Assembly: GCF_047496725.1 (NCBI RefSeq) | Contig: NC_132970.1 | Coordinates: forward strand, 13,553,501-13,617,500 | Length of the DNA stretch: 64,000 bases | DNA from: Anoplolepis gracilipes | Lineage: Eukaryota > Arthropoda > Insecta > Hymenoptera > Formicidae | Direction of reading: 5' to 3' | Part shown: in pieces, positions 38,222 through 50,000 of the stretch | How the letters are laid out: every line of letters begins with the position of its first letter | Position numbering within the stretch: position 1 is the first letter of the stretch | Position numbers and translations under genes: made by a program | The notes under the pieces: model-generated | The model's database searches: none | What the model was told of the DNA's origin: nothing | Seen by the model: the letters and a program-made list of their open reading frames with translations, nothing else

Positions 38222-39075
38222 CAGAGTGTCCATAAAGTCTATTCTTATCTTCTATATTTTATAAAAACCGTAAAACACGTATTTGATCATTTCGAGAGGC
38301 TATACTTTTAAAGAAATTGGGGAGGTTACTCCCTAAGTGGGGAATGCTCTATACGTAAAACTTAATTTAAAAATTTCAAATAGAACTCTCTCATATTTGA
38401 TTGCGTATTCTTGTAGCTTACTTTGAGAGCTTTTCAAAAGTCTATAATAAAATATTTTTTCGTTAAGTATAGATATTTTTTGAATTATGAGGTTTGAAAG
38501 TTACAGTACCGCTGGCATTAGCATTATCCAAGACATACTGTGTGCAGGTTGCACGCGTTTCTTTTTGTTTTTGTTTTTATGTGTATTTTTTTTGTTTTTG
38601 TGGGTTTTTGTTTTCCTTATTTAAAATTTTATTTTAAAAAATTTTTTATATTTTAACTTTTTTTTAAAACAAACTCTGCTAGGAAGTACGTTACATTAAT
38701 TTTTTAAGGTTTTAAGGAGGCCAATTTGCTTTTACCTTTAATAAATATTGGATTTAAAGCTCAATTTCAAGCCTCATAGCTCGAAAATATTTAAATAAAA
38801 AAATACTTTATTATAGCATTTTGCAAAGATAAGTCTCGAGGTAAATTACAAGAATATGTAGTAAGAATATATAGCCCTAGCGGAACCCAACTTAAAAATT
38901 TCAAATGAAACTCCTCATATTTGATGAGGGGTTTTTTCCTTGCGGGGGGATAATCCTCTTAACGTTCTTAAAAGAGTAGCCCTTCGAAATGATTGAATAT
39001 ATGTTTCATGACATTTCGTCATTTTGAACCATTTCCGAAATATGGGGGGTGGCAACAGACTTTATAAACACCCTG
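38222..39075. mobile_element. 854-bp fold-back element with about 300-bp arms
   Basis: The left end is CAGAGTGTCCATAAAGTCT and the right end, inverted, is CAGGGTGTTTATAAAGTCT. Further matching blocks include GATCATTTCGAGAGGCTA against AATCATTTCGAAGGGCTA, AATTTCAAATAGAACTC against its inverted counterpart near 38910, and GCTATAATAAAGTATTTTTT near the inner end. The left flank is TA and the right flank CA. The interior contains a T/G-rich tract (38560-38620). No transposase frame is seen. The ends resemble mariner-type termini. Confidence 0.75.
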
Positions 39076-39368
39076 CACATTTAAACGTGTGTTCTATTAT
39101 ATATAATTTATTCGGTCAAAATCTATCTTTTAATTTTAATATATATAATGATTCACGTACATTATAACACAATCCTATTCTTTGTTAGCAATAGGAAGAT
39201 AATATTGTCGCTGCTATTAGCGCATGAATTTGATTTGCGATTTTGAGCAGATCGCGATTTTTAAACAAAATTTGTGTTTTTTTGTTACAATATAATAAAA
39301 TACGCGACGCAAGTGAGTCGATAGTAAAGTATCGCGCGAGTGTTATACATATAATATTTTACTGACCA

Positions 39369-39411
<43 letters not shown>

Positions 39412-39422
39412 CGTAATTAACC
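39076..39422. other. Non-coding stretch with (GT)n before the small-exon gene candidate
   Basis: AT-rich sequence with an alternating (GT)19 tract at 39371-39408. A TATAATAAAA motif near 39291 lies about 130 bp before ATG 39423 and is a weak core-promoter candidate. Nothing else is recognised. Confidence 0.4.
39371..39408. repeat. (GT)n microsatellite
   Basis: Nineteen uninterrupted GT units, ending 14 bases before ATG 39423 of the small-exon gene candidate. Confidence 0.97.
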
Positions 39423-39503
39423 ATGTTTTCGCAAGTGAATGCCATGAAAAATCAGCAAAGGGTAAATAAGAGAAAAGAAGGAAGCCCGAAAAAACGAGTA
39501 ACG
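39423..39503 (+). CDS. Candidate first coding exon of a short-exon gene (basic N-terminus)
   Basis: ATG 39423 opens 27 codons, MFSQVNAMKNQQ followed by a basic segment ending KKRVT; eight of the 27 residues are K or R and one is acidic. The exon would end at ACG before GTAAAC (donor at 39504) in phase 0. It starts 15 bases after a (GT)19 microsatellite, which would lie in the 5' UTR. A later in-frame ATG at 39444 is an alternative start. Joined to the hydrophobic segment at 39899 it makes a cytoplasmic or n-region followed by a signal sequence or membrane anchor. The protein is not recognised. The model rests only on frame, phase and splice motifs. Confidence 0.33.
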
Positions 39504-39898
39504 GTAAACAATTTATAATTTTAATTTATTATTTTTGTAAAATAAATGTTTGTGTTATCGGTAGCGAAATTTGTTTTATATTATTGTAAGACAATCCCTA
39601 TAAAAAGATATTTTAAATTTATTTTAAAATATTTATGATGAAATATTTTTATAATTAAAAGAAAAGATACATAAATTAATATATACATATATCTATAAAA
39701 TATTTCAACATATTTAATAATTATTTAGATCATTTATATAAAAACTACAAAATATTTTATTTATCATTTTGTTAATGGATATATTGAAAAATAAAAATTT
39801 AATTATACTAAATAATTATTTTTTAAAATTTTAATTAGGTGTGTACTCTGCTTTATATTGATATAATTTATATAATTAGATTTGTTTGTATGTTACAG

Positions 39899-39943
39899 AT
39901 TACGACATTGTATATTACAGCTTCGCTATTGTGCATTGTATCG
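39899..39943 (+). CDS. Candidate 45-bp exon encoding a hydrophobic signal or anchor segment
   Basis: The acceptor TTTGTTTGTATGTTACAG is followed by 45 bases and then a consensus donor GTGAGT. In the phase left by the previous candidate exon it encodes ITTLYITASLLCIVS, uncharged and hydrophobic as in a signal peptide or a transmembrane helix. Exon length is a multiple of three, so phase is kept. Of the short-exon candidates here this has the best splice sites. The two exons together would give a 42-residue N-terminus of a secreted or type II membrane protein. Function and family are unknown, and chance occurrence cannot be excluded. Confidence 0.35.
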
Positions 39944-40868
39944 GTGAGTTTTAAACTACTTTTTATATTATAATATATTATATTTTATAATATAATATAT
40001 TTTATATTATAATTTTTATATTAAAATATATATATTTTTTATATTATAATCTCAAAATAATCTCACAAGATAACGTATGCGATTTTAATGACGGATTATT
40101 CGATAAAAAATGATTCCCCTCCTATAATACGAAATTAAATGTAGTGAGAAGTCGACGTTCAGACTCAAGATCAAAAGTTATCGACTTTTTTTTATGGAAA
40201 AAGGGGATACAAATGCCCGCTTCGATGAATAGAAGTATGTTAATTAAAGCTTCTCATTAACGGTCTTGCCTTTCGCAATCTCCAGCTACCGTCGGCTTTA
40301 CTCCCCTATTTAACGCAACAAATCATGATGAAATAAATCAACAACCTACAAATGTCTCGCCAGCATTCGGAATGGTAACAATGGCAATCGGCTAACAATG
40401 AAATCGATGTGCTTCAATGGTCTCTAATTAAAATATATGTTGAATTTTTCGGTGGCAAAACGTAATATTACGAATCATTGAAGCGATCGGAATTTATAAA
40501 TTAATTAAAACTTATAACAAAGTAACGATATAGATAATGGAAAAAAATATCTCAGGACAGACGTTATCGTTAAAGATGAATATATAATAGCGATAAATTT
40601 GTCATTTTTCTAGGACAAAAATAGTATAATGCTTTTTAATTTTGTGCGGATTGAAGAAAAAATATGCATATTATTTATACAAATGGCACGATTTCCTTTT
40701 TAAGACTTTCCGGATTCGTCCAATATTCCTGAAATGCGGTGCTTTTGTTCGCTATTCGTTCATATCGCGAGGTAGAGCAGACAAACATCAAAATCGGGTT
40801 TTGCCAGAGTCGTCGCGCGGCAGGTCGAGGAGCGATTTTACATTTTCTCGTCTCGCCTCTTGTCTCAG
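39944..40868. other. Probable intron of the small-exon gene candidate
   Basis: AT palindromes occupy 39963-40048. A further splice-bounded open stretch (40286-40374) encodes TVGFTPLFNATNHDE and 14 more residues. Its acceptor (GCAATCTCCAG) and donor (GTAACA) are acceptable, but it needs one carried-over base and so is out of phase with the 45-bp exon. Confidence 0.3.
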
Positions 40869-40933
40869 GTGCTTGGAGCTACGCCGAGGAACGCAAATCG
40901 AAGAGTTGCAGAGAAGCACGATAATTTCGCACG
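40869..40933 (+). CDS. Possible third exon of the 39.4-kb gene candidate
   Basis: A long pyrimidine tract ends CTCTTGTCTCAG at 40868, and a good donor (CG before GTGAGG) follows at 40934. In phase 0 from the hydrophobic exon it reads VLGATPRNANRRVAEKHDNF and one further alanine, leaving two bases over. A second frame is also open and reads CLELRRGTQIEELQRSTI, a coiled-coil-like peptide. It becomes the phase-0 frame only if the weaker AG at 40877-40878 is used. Because two frames are open, the coding status is uncertain although the splice signals are good. Confidence 0.22.
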
Positions 40934-41442
40934 GTGAGGAAACGTTCGCAGTCTTGAGACAATATAGGAGGTTGAGTTCCTTATTTGACTCTCAATTCAG
41001 CCTGCAATCGAGCGCTATCTCTCCAGCAATCTCTCAAAACTCCTTGCATTTATAATCGTATAAATTACTTGTATTTTTAAGTCATTAGTACAAGAGTAGA
41101 TAAATGTATATTAGAATGCAGAATGATTTATGTAATATATCTAACTTGACGTAACATAACACTGTCAAGAACATCCGGTGAGTATCCGTGCTCTCTACAA
41201 AGGCATTCTCCATAATCTTCATGATCAAGAGCGATTGATCGATCAGATTTCACGGCGCTTTTATCAACAAGAACAGTCCACTATCCCTTGCGAAAGGGGC
41301 GAAGCGAGTACCGCTTGTCGCAAACTCTAGTGGCGAATCGATGCTATCGAAAGGTATCGCTACGTACAGCGTGACTGTAATCCAGTCGGCTTGTATTGAG
41401 TCTATGCTTGTTCGACACCCTCGAGGCTTCTCCCTGTTACAG

Positions 41443-41515
41443 TCCATATCACATTTATTGCACACGTGTGTGCGCAGTCACGCACACACGGACGTGTTAC
41501 TACAAAATATCATGC
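41443..41515 (+). CDS. Possible fourth, cysteine-containing exon of the 39.4-kb gene candidate
   Basis: The acceptor CTTCTCCCTGTTACAG and the donor GTGAGT at 41516 are both strong. Entered with the two bases left from the preceding candidate exon, the frame is open and encodes a peptide with four cysteines (PYHIYC, then CAVTHTRTC, then YYKISC), ending in phase 0. The sequence is partly a degenerate CA/GT repeat, so open frames and cysteine or threonine codons are cheap here. An open stretch from about 41636 to a TAA at 41918 could be a terminal exon, but nothing in it is recognisable. Confidence 0.2.
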
Positions 41516-43229
41516 GTGAGTATTTTTGGAGTCGTTCGCACCTCGTATCGTGAGGGAGAAAATCTGTGAGCCACGATACCAGACGCTTATGCAACGTGCA
41601 GGGGTGTCTGAAGCAGTCCTTGAGGCCTCCCCCAACGACCGCCAGCCAGCTTCGTGTCGCACCTCATTATGTCGGCGCTTCGTTAGCGTCAACGAACAAA
41701 GGGCGAATCCATGGCGATCGGATCTGCGAATGACACGTCGCGCGTCGAGTAATTTAAAATTTCATTATATAGGGTCTGCTTACGTTTGCGTGCGACTGAC
41801 GATGGTTGATATCGAAAAAGAAGACATTAAGAAAGATGCATTGCGGAAAAAAGATCACACCGTAATTTATAGAGTCAAATTAACATATTTGCTCGTGCGC
41901 GCAAGTTCTGCACGTTAATGCTTGCGTAAATACGGTAGCGTGGCAGTAAAGATAGAAGTATCGCAGACAGATAACCCGACAGTCCGCACTCGTAAAACCA
42001 GGAACTTGCGCAATCACAAGTTGGCAGAAGTCCGCTGCGAGCTAGTGAGTCTGAAACTCATAAAACTACCGTAATTGTAAAACACGCGAAAGAGGATAGG
42101 CGGGGCTAAAATATTGTAAGATTGACTAGAGTATCCTTCATGGTATGAACCATTTTCACTTGTTGAAATCATTATTTTTCTACAATCTTCCAAATATTTT
42201 TCTCGTTATTTGTTTTTATGTCGTACATCTAAAAATAAAAAAAGAGATATTGCAAAATAACAAAAACACGACAGATGGTCCGGAAACTTCAATAAATACG
42301 ATGTTTTTCCGAAAGAGTCACCATTTCAGCTTCGAATTGCTTACGTTAAAGCGAAAGATTCTCAAAGCGTTACTTCCTTTTATCGGAATTCGATATTCGC
42401 TTTCGTCCTGGGAAAGGCTACTTTGATGGCTCTCGTGGATCTTCTTTCTTCGGCAAAATCTGGCTCCAGGGTAGGTTAGATAGACGCGCTACCGGATGAC
42501 CTTCGGGGAAAATATCATATTCCTTGCTCGTTGTTGCTGTTAATACTGACTCGCTCTGCGGTTTCTTTGAAGTACCGTTATCCGGAAATCGTTTGCTTAC
42601 CCCCGATGTATGTTGGTAAAAGTATCCATAAATATCGCGAAAAATGAAAACCATCAACTTTCATCTACCAGAAACCCCGAAGTTCTTCTCTCAAAGGTTT
42701 CTCTCATAAGTTACATTATTTCAAGAAAATTTCTTCCAGTCGTTGAACTTATCGTGATGTCGATCTTTCTCTTAAATTATCTATATGCACAATACAAAGT
42801 TACCATTATGCATGAATAACGTTTCAATATCGATGAGTCGTTGAATATCTGTCAAAGTTATCAATCGATACACTTTATATTGCAATATGTATGACATAAA
42901 ATGTCGCGATAAATCAAGGAAAAGTTAATATGTATTACAATTTACGCGGTCTCTTTTATTATATACTGAAAATAAGTACATTGTTAGAAATGTTTCATAG
43001 TACTATTATATTGCTTCGAACAATAACGTTCGATATCTTTCTATGTGTGCGCAATTCGTTAAAATCTAAATTAACTAGCTACTACACACATAGTTAACAA
43101 AATTCATTACGCTTTTGTTCGAACACGTATCCGAAAATTACTTTCATTTTATTGGCATCCTAAAGTCTGTGAAGTTGATAATTGAAATTGTCGTGCCATT
43201 AAAGTTACTGATTACTTTTGATTCAAGTA
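41516..43229. other. No confident gene
   Basis: This follows the last candidate exon of the 39.4-kb model. A 130-codon open frame up to 41918 is discussed there. The rest has scattered short frames with no recognised family, no RNA gene, and no long repeat apart from short A/T runs. Confidence 0.5.
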
Positions 43230-43413
43230 CAGTCGGACCTCTTATCCTACGACGTTTTCGGTCCGGAATCTTCCCCTTAAATCTCTGATCCTACGACAAA
43301 AATTTAAGAGTGGGGGTAAATTCCCCTTTCGCGGTCGTAGCATGAGAAGATTTTTTGTCGTAGGATAAGAGGTTTCGTAGCATAAGAGGGTCATAGGATA
43401 AGAGGTCTGACTG
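43230..43413. mobile_element. 184-bp MITE with TA target duplication (pogo/Tigger-like ends)
   Basis: It begins CAGTCGGACCTCTTATCCTA and ends with the inverse form (TAGGATAAGAGGTCTGACTG), flanked by TA on both sides (43228-43229 and 43414-43415). Inside, the CTCTTATCCTACGAC unit recurs in both orientations several times (for example 43284-43297, 43367-43381), so it is an internally repetitive fold-back. TA insertion and CAGTC-type ends fit pogo/Tigger-like elements; the superfamily call is inference. Confidence 0.8.
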
Positions 43414-43810
43414 TATATATAACAGCGCAATTTTAAGATCCAGAAACATGATATATTTTCTAGCAAAATCTTATATACGAAATATTAATTAATATGAAAA
43501 GTAAATTATACAAGGTGATGAATGCAACATTAAAATCGCGAATAGATTGATAATACATTTTGTTTTATGTTATCTAATCTATTAGTTATCTATATTACTT
43601 AAAGTCTCGGTGGTTTAACACCCATTCTTCAACATCGGTGCAAATGGGGTGAATAAATGGGTTTGTAGAATTAAAGATTAGCAGGGAGAGTGGTAGAGAT
43701 ATCCCGTTAAGGAAGATCGACTGTTAAGGAACATTTCAAGGATTCTCGTCTCAATAAGCTCGGCACCGATCTTCGAGCTTCTTAGAGGCGTCCTGGAATT
43801 ATTTAGTGGT

Positions 43811-43874
43811 GCGTAAGTCGCTCAGAGGGTTGCCTCCAGACTGAGGTTAATGGCTTCGATTCCCAGTAGTACGC
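43811..43874 (+). other. tRNA-like stretch, possible SINE head or tRNA pseudogene
   Basis: TCGCTCAGAGGG resembles a tRNA A-box and GCTTCGATTCCC resembles a B-box, about 35 bp apart, both close to Pol III promoter consensus. GCGTA at the 5' end can pair with TACGC at the 3' end, and CCTC/GAGG can form a short middle stem. At 64 bases it is too short for an intact tRNA and the D-stem does not pair. It is therefore more likely a decayed tRNA or SINE 5' part than a working gene. No clear poly(A) tail or target duplication was seen. Confidence 0.25.
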
Positions 43875-46800
43875 TCGCCAAATCCTCAAAGTTAACGATA
43901 TCTTATCGTCTGTTAACTGTGAGTATATATAGTTATAGAATCGAAATATGAACCGATACATGTTATATACATACATACATAGTTTTGTTTTGTCGTTTAA
44001 AGAAAATCGTTATAAACGCAAAAGATTTCAATAGAAAATATTATATCACGCGCGTTATCAAAAAGTCGTACGAGCAAATTTTACATGCCTCCATAACGAT
44101 GGATAGTTGTTCGATCAGCGAGTATCGATAACAACACATGTTAGTTACATCGTATGTGAGGATACATGGCGTCGGGAATAGCTCTGCAGTGGATATGAAA
44201 TTTCCTGGTAGTGCAATTTTCCTGCATTGAATTTACTTTTCCGGCTCGAAATCGCCTGACAGTCAAGAGCGCAAAATTTTCGATATCGGAAAGAAGGGAA
44301 AGGGGGCTGTAGGCGGACTGCGTAAAAAGGAGACGAATCGACAGAAACTCGAGCGGCATTACGTTTATTTATTGATCGCATTTGCCTTCCAGCCAACTGA
44401 ATCCTGGAAGAATTAATCCCGCTTTTGCTCGGCCAGAGTACAACATATTCGCGATTCGACAAAATAAACTGCTACTCATATTCTGTATTGTATTTCAGTG
44501 GAATTGTTATTTTGAGATAAAATTGAACAATGCGAATTGATAAAACTCTGTAAAGCCTCGATGAATTGCAGTTACATTTCGTCGTTTTTAACAAATAAAT
44601 TTTTTTTTCATTGCGTTAATACTTAATTGTTAAATGTAAGCGGATTTTATCACTAAATATATGTATATTCATAAGTTGAAAGAATTTGTTATTTTTATTC
44701 GGCAATTTAAGTGCGAATACATTGTCACAGAGAATGACACAGATCACTTGTTACACTTTGATTAAATGTTTGTGAGCTCAAACGCGAAAGCACCTTCTCA
44801 CGAACCAGCGTATCTTGTCGTGTTGGCAATTTTATTCGGAGATGAACTCGGCAAAACTAGTGAAAGCGCTAGAGGACCGCAGATAGGAAGTCGCTCGGCC
44901 AAAGGTGACAGAGAAGAACGGAAGCGGTTGGAAGAGGCATTATATTATGTGCCACGGGGGCTAAATTGAATTCTCGCGCCGCCGCTTTCCGGAAATAATA
45001 TTATGTTTTATGTCCCCGACACCCGCGCGCGGAGAGCCTTATTGGAATCCCTTAATAGGAATTTTTCACATTTTCCGCCAGCTCCCGGCGAATAAGATCA
45101 GCGAGAGGTGGCAGCATCCATTGGCACAGATTCCGATCTGCCGGGGATGGAAAATGGCGGAGGCAAGCCAGGGAATCGCCGAGGCTCTCTCCCGTTCAAG
45201 CCGGAGGTTAAAACGTTCAGAGTGAGGGTGGTGATGGTGGTGGTAGTGCGATAGGGTTCGCCGGAGTTCTATCTTCTACCCCTGTTTGCTTTTGCTATTC
45301 GCTTTCCAGCTACGATAGTGGGCGCCAGGAAAATTCCGACACTGGCTGGTACCATCAGCGCGACTAACCGCCCAATGATATCAACCACTAACGTTGCCTT
45401 CATCTTTCACCGATAAAAAGTTCAGGTTTCTTTTGGCTCTCGGGATAGCAGAGCGCACGCGATGCTTTCAATGATCTTTAAAAAGATGTTAATCAGAGAG
45501 CACACCTGCACGATTCGATAATTTATATTGGACTCGAGTGCTGAAAAACTCTCTTGCGGTAACTTGTCTCATCGTCACTCAATTTTCTCTTAAAGTTATT
45601 TACACACGTCTCTCACATTCGTGTGGATTTACTTAATAAGAGTATTTCAAAAATATTTGAACGATATTTGATCAATTAGAGCGTATGATCCGTTGAAAAA
45701 AAATCTGGAAAAATTACTTAACCGTGAAACGCACGTCAAAGCAATCCGTTGAAAAACGTAGAGGATTAACAGCTGATCTCTCGCGGTTTTTGCCGTTCCA
45801 CTTTTTCTTTCCTCTTTCTTTTGGGTTCAGACAGTTTGTTCGTTTTGGACAGTGATACAAATTTATTCGCGATTACTGATCGGTAACCAACAAATCTATT
45901 TATTTGATGTGTCGGGCATGCTATTTTCAGTTTAATCACGTGTGCCTAGCGTTCTCTCGTTGTAAAACACGCCACGATCTATCGCAAACAAATGTCCACG
46001 TAATAAAGTTGGCAAACGTTTTTCCTGCCCCTACGGGTTGTATCGGGAGATACAACCTTTTTTTTAATTGCAACGTGAATTTTTTAAACCGGGCAGCAAC
46101 TTTAAATATTCATATCTCGTCCCGAAGCGGCAATCCATTTTGCGGGGCGCAAACTGCCGGTTATTTCTCCTCGTTATTGCGTACGCATAGTATTCACGTG
46201 ATGATCTAAGCATTGATTTACAAATAATTTATTGACGTTCTCTCTGCCGAATCCCACATATATTTAGCATAAAATATATTTATCATACGAGTTGCTCTTC
46301 CTCGTGTATTCCTAACTGAGACAAATAAATTATTTTTGCACGCTTTTATTTCTTCCGGTTAGAAAGGTTAAAATGTGATATTGCACTACTTTAGAGCACT
46401 GTCATGGTTCTTAATTACGCACCGTAATAAATTCTCGGCATAATAATGAACATTTTTCTTCCTTGGAATACAAAGAAAAATATTAAAAATATTTTCGCGC
46501 GACAGACCCTTTTCGGATATGTAAAACTTATCTGTAACCTGGGTCAAGACAGTTTTATCGTCGTCGCGAAATATATGCTATGACTCGGGCGCGCAAGTCT
46601 CGGAATCGATTTACTGCGCTCGTGCTTTACACGCAAACAGTTTAGTCTTACGGTGTGGATTTTTTAAGCGGCTTGTACGACGCAAATTTTAAAAATTACG
46701 ATCGTGCTTTGCGATCCGTTTTCTTTTCTCGTCCAAATTTATTTAATGATAACTCGCCGAAATTTATTAACATAAACTCGTTTGAATGAAATAGGCACAG

Positions 46801-49611
46801 ATGCTCGTCTTCCTTGTCTTTGAGTGATATTTAAATGTATTCTTAGGAGAGATATGTCTCTGGTGAAATAGCTTGCACAAGCTCATCTACGCCGATAAAC
46901 ATTTAATTTCTTTTTTTAGCAAATAATAGAGCAAAAGGAAAGGTGAGGAATAACGCGTTATTGCCAATAATGACAGATTTGATTCAGAGCTCTTTAAATC
47001 TTGTATTTTATGAGTTGAGTGTATTTCCTATTTGACAACGTATCGATATCCTTCTACGAGAGAAACTAGCTTAAGTCGAACAACGCGATGGTAGGATTCG
47101 ACCAGTTTAACTCGTAAAGTTCTATTCGCGCAGGACCTCGCGATTGCGTGCTAAGGTTCCGTAAGGTGCGCTCGTTGTCGTGGAACTTATCGAACTATCG
47201 ACTCGCTTCCGAAGCATTCGCCCTCGCTTTCATTGGCCCAGATAAAAATAAGCTCAAAGCTTATTTGTCGGCGAATCGTTCCTTCCGAGAGAGAACGGCA
47301 TTTATCGCGCCGAGATATATGGAAATTGAGCGCAAAGATAACGATTCTCTTTTCTCTTCCTCTAGAAGCGCCGGTTCCCAACGAGCCGGCGAAATCTTCG
47401 GGAGATCGCAGATATCTTGACGTATCTGGCGATTAATGAGGATTCCGTATATAGGCGTATATAGGCCAAGCGATATTTTCGTTCGTTTGATGCGAATTGT
47501 TGCAATCTCGTCCGCTGGTTCGGCGAGTTTTTGATAGTGAATTCGAGTGAATTTATTGAAATTTTCTTTGCTCGGAGTAATTTATCTCGTTTAGCATTTA
47601 TTGCCTCTCTCTTTTTCTCTCTTAGTCTCACTCGTTTCAGATCTGTTAGATCGAGCGCGATTGAATGAAAACAGCCCTGTGCGTTTGTCGAGTTTATTTA
47701 CGCATCATTCTGTATAACTTTCAACAGACGTTTATACGACCAAATGAGAATATTGCTGCGATCCATGTTGCCGCTTCAATTGCCTCAATGGTGAGAGATA
47801 TTTTTATTGCACCGTACTCTCGATATCTCTGAAGTAAAATGTTCATTAAACAGAATCAATATTGCCGTCTGTGTGTACAAAATAGATTTACGCAAAATTT
47901 TATTCTACACAAAATAGTGCTATCTGTTTTAATTCTATGAAGCAAATAGTACTTGGAGCATCACCAAAAAACAATATGCTTTCAGGCATTCGAATTTCAA
48001 CACTTTTTTGTGACAGATTGCAGAAACGCATATTTCTTACAATTTGCGGTCCTAATTTCAGTACTGTATAAAAAAAAATTTCGCAGATACAGAGCTTTCT
48101 AAACACATTGGAATTTGTCGATAATTTTTTTTTCAACAGCTATATGAAATTTTGAAATTTTTATGCACACATGCCGAGCAATAATGGAAAATATTGATTG
48201 TGAGCGCACTGCTCGATGTTGCATTAAAGAAAACATTTGTATACTTTATTGTCATGTATGCCACGTCAGCTTGTTCAACAGCGTTGTAACTCCTTCGCAC
48301 AGTTGCCTTTAGCGGACTAACAATAAGTTGTACAGATTAATTCGAGATTTAGCAACGGAATGCAGATTGGAATGCAATTGCGTCTTTTATACAGACAATG
48401 TGTAAGTGTAGGTCACGGGGTGACATGCGGAGATTTGCATTTAAAGAAGAACTTTGTCAAACATTTTGATCCCGACAATGCACATGCCGTGCGTAACGTG
48501 GTACCTTTATCGAAGATGGCAATTATAAAATATAGAATAAATTTCGCACATGATTTCTTTTGTAACGTTAAAATCTTTTTACAACAGCAAGAGAATTGCT
48601 AATATTTTTACTAACACATATGTATCGATTCGGAATTTCATGCTCTAATTTGTTGTATAAATCAAATTTATTATGAATTATTCAATACTGATTCCTTTTG
48701 CTATTGTAACTGTAATACGATAATTGCGCGGTCAAACCGTAACAAATATACTAAGTATGTTTATTTTTACGATTATTTTTATGCATATACATACTCCAAT
48801 TCTTATTAACAAAAAATAATATATGCGCATCGCATTTGCATTTGTTATGTCATGAGCAACAAAATTTCCATATTTAAGGGAAAGAGAGACCACCGCGTTT
48901 GCATAAACATAATAACATACGATCGATCTTTAAAATAAATATATAAAAATTATAGGAAAATAAATACAGCGTGTTATACGACAGATATCCGTGAACGACA
49001 ATATCCGCTAAGCGACTCTTGCAACTCTGAAAATACTCAAGGCCCTTAACTTTGATCGATTTTGATCGCTAGAACACTCAATACCTTCGAATTAATTTAT
49101 CTCAATGCTACCGTACATTTTACGTGCGGCTCTTCTCCGCCTCTCGATTGATTACATCTCCGATTCCGACGTTCTACTTCCTTTTCCATCGTTTAACGAC
49201 ACTTAAAGTTCGCAACTCGCCGGCAGCTTCGATTTGCAGAGTAACGACTTGGTAATTTCTGCGCGACATTATCGCTTACGTCGCCGGATTCATAAAACTT
49301 TAGCGTGCACGACGAACGCGTCAAATAACGGCGTGAAAATGAGTTAAGTCCCGCTACGATCGTGTTAAACTGGGTCGCTATCGATTGCAATGCAATGCCT
49401 TTGTGAAACAAAATCAAATCAAGAGAGGGAGAAATTCTGTTTAAAAAAATGCAAGCGCGCAATTATTACAAGAAATAATGATAATTTACGATTTATATGT
49501 GAAAACTTCCGAGATAATGGGTAATTTATGATTTGTACGTGAATATTTCTCAGATAATGTTACCGAACGTCCCTTTGAACGTTTCTATAATACAAATAAA
49601 ATTTTATATAC

Positions 49612-49614
49612 ATA

Positions 49615-49657
<43 letters not shown>
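49612..49657. repeat. (TA)n microsatellite
   Basis: About 22 TA units with a single G interruption. Confidence 0.95.
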
Positions 49658-49660
<3 letters not shown>

Positions 49661-50000
49661 ATTATTGGTATATGTATATCTATAATAATATAATAATATG
49701 AGTATCAGATTTAAAATCATATATTTATTGAAAAGGAAAATTATTGATTATTCGAAACATATAGATTTAATGAATTTCCTGTCATCATTATCTCATGACT
49801 AAAATTCTCTGATAACCACACAGATATCGACAAATATCGCTTACACTCGATTGAATGTTGTTATTGATAGGTACGATGTCAGCGCTTTGAATGGCAGGCG
49901 AGTTGCGTCGTGGAAACAACAAAGCCGAATATCGATTAAACGGTGGCGCGCGCAGAGTCTACGTGCACCGCAATTAGTAGATGCACGGAGAGTTTTAATG

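Larger units (their letters stand above)
43416..50000. other. No gene recognised
   Basis: Apart from the tRNA-like stretch at 43811-43874, short frames only. CpG-rich patches lie at 44760-45230 and 47130-47450. A perfect 9-bp hairpin with a T-run sits at 46036-46065. A (TA)n tract occupies 49612-49657. Confidence 0.55.
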
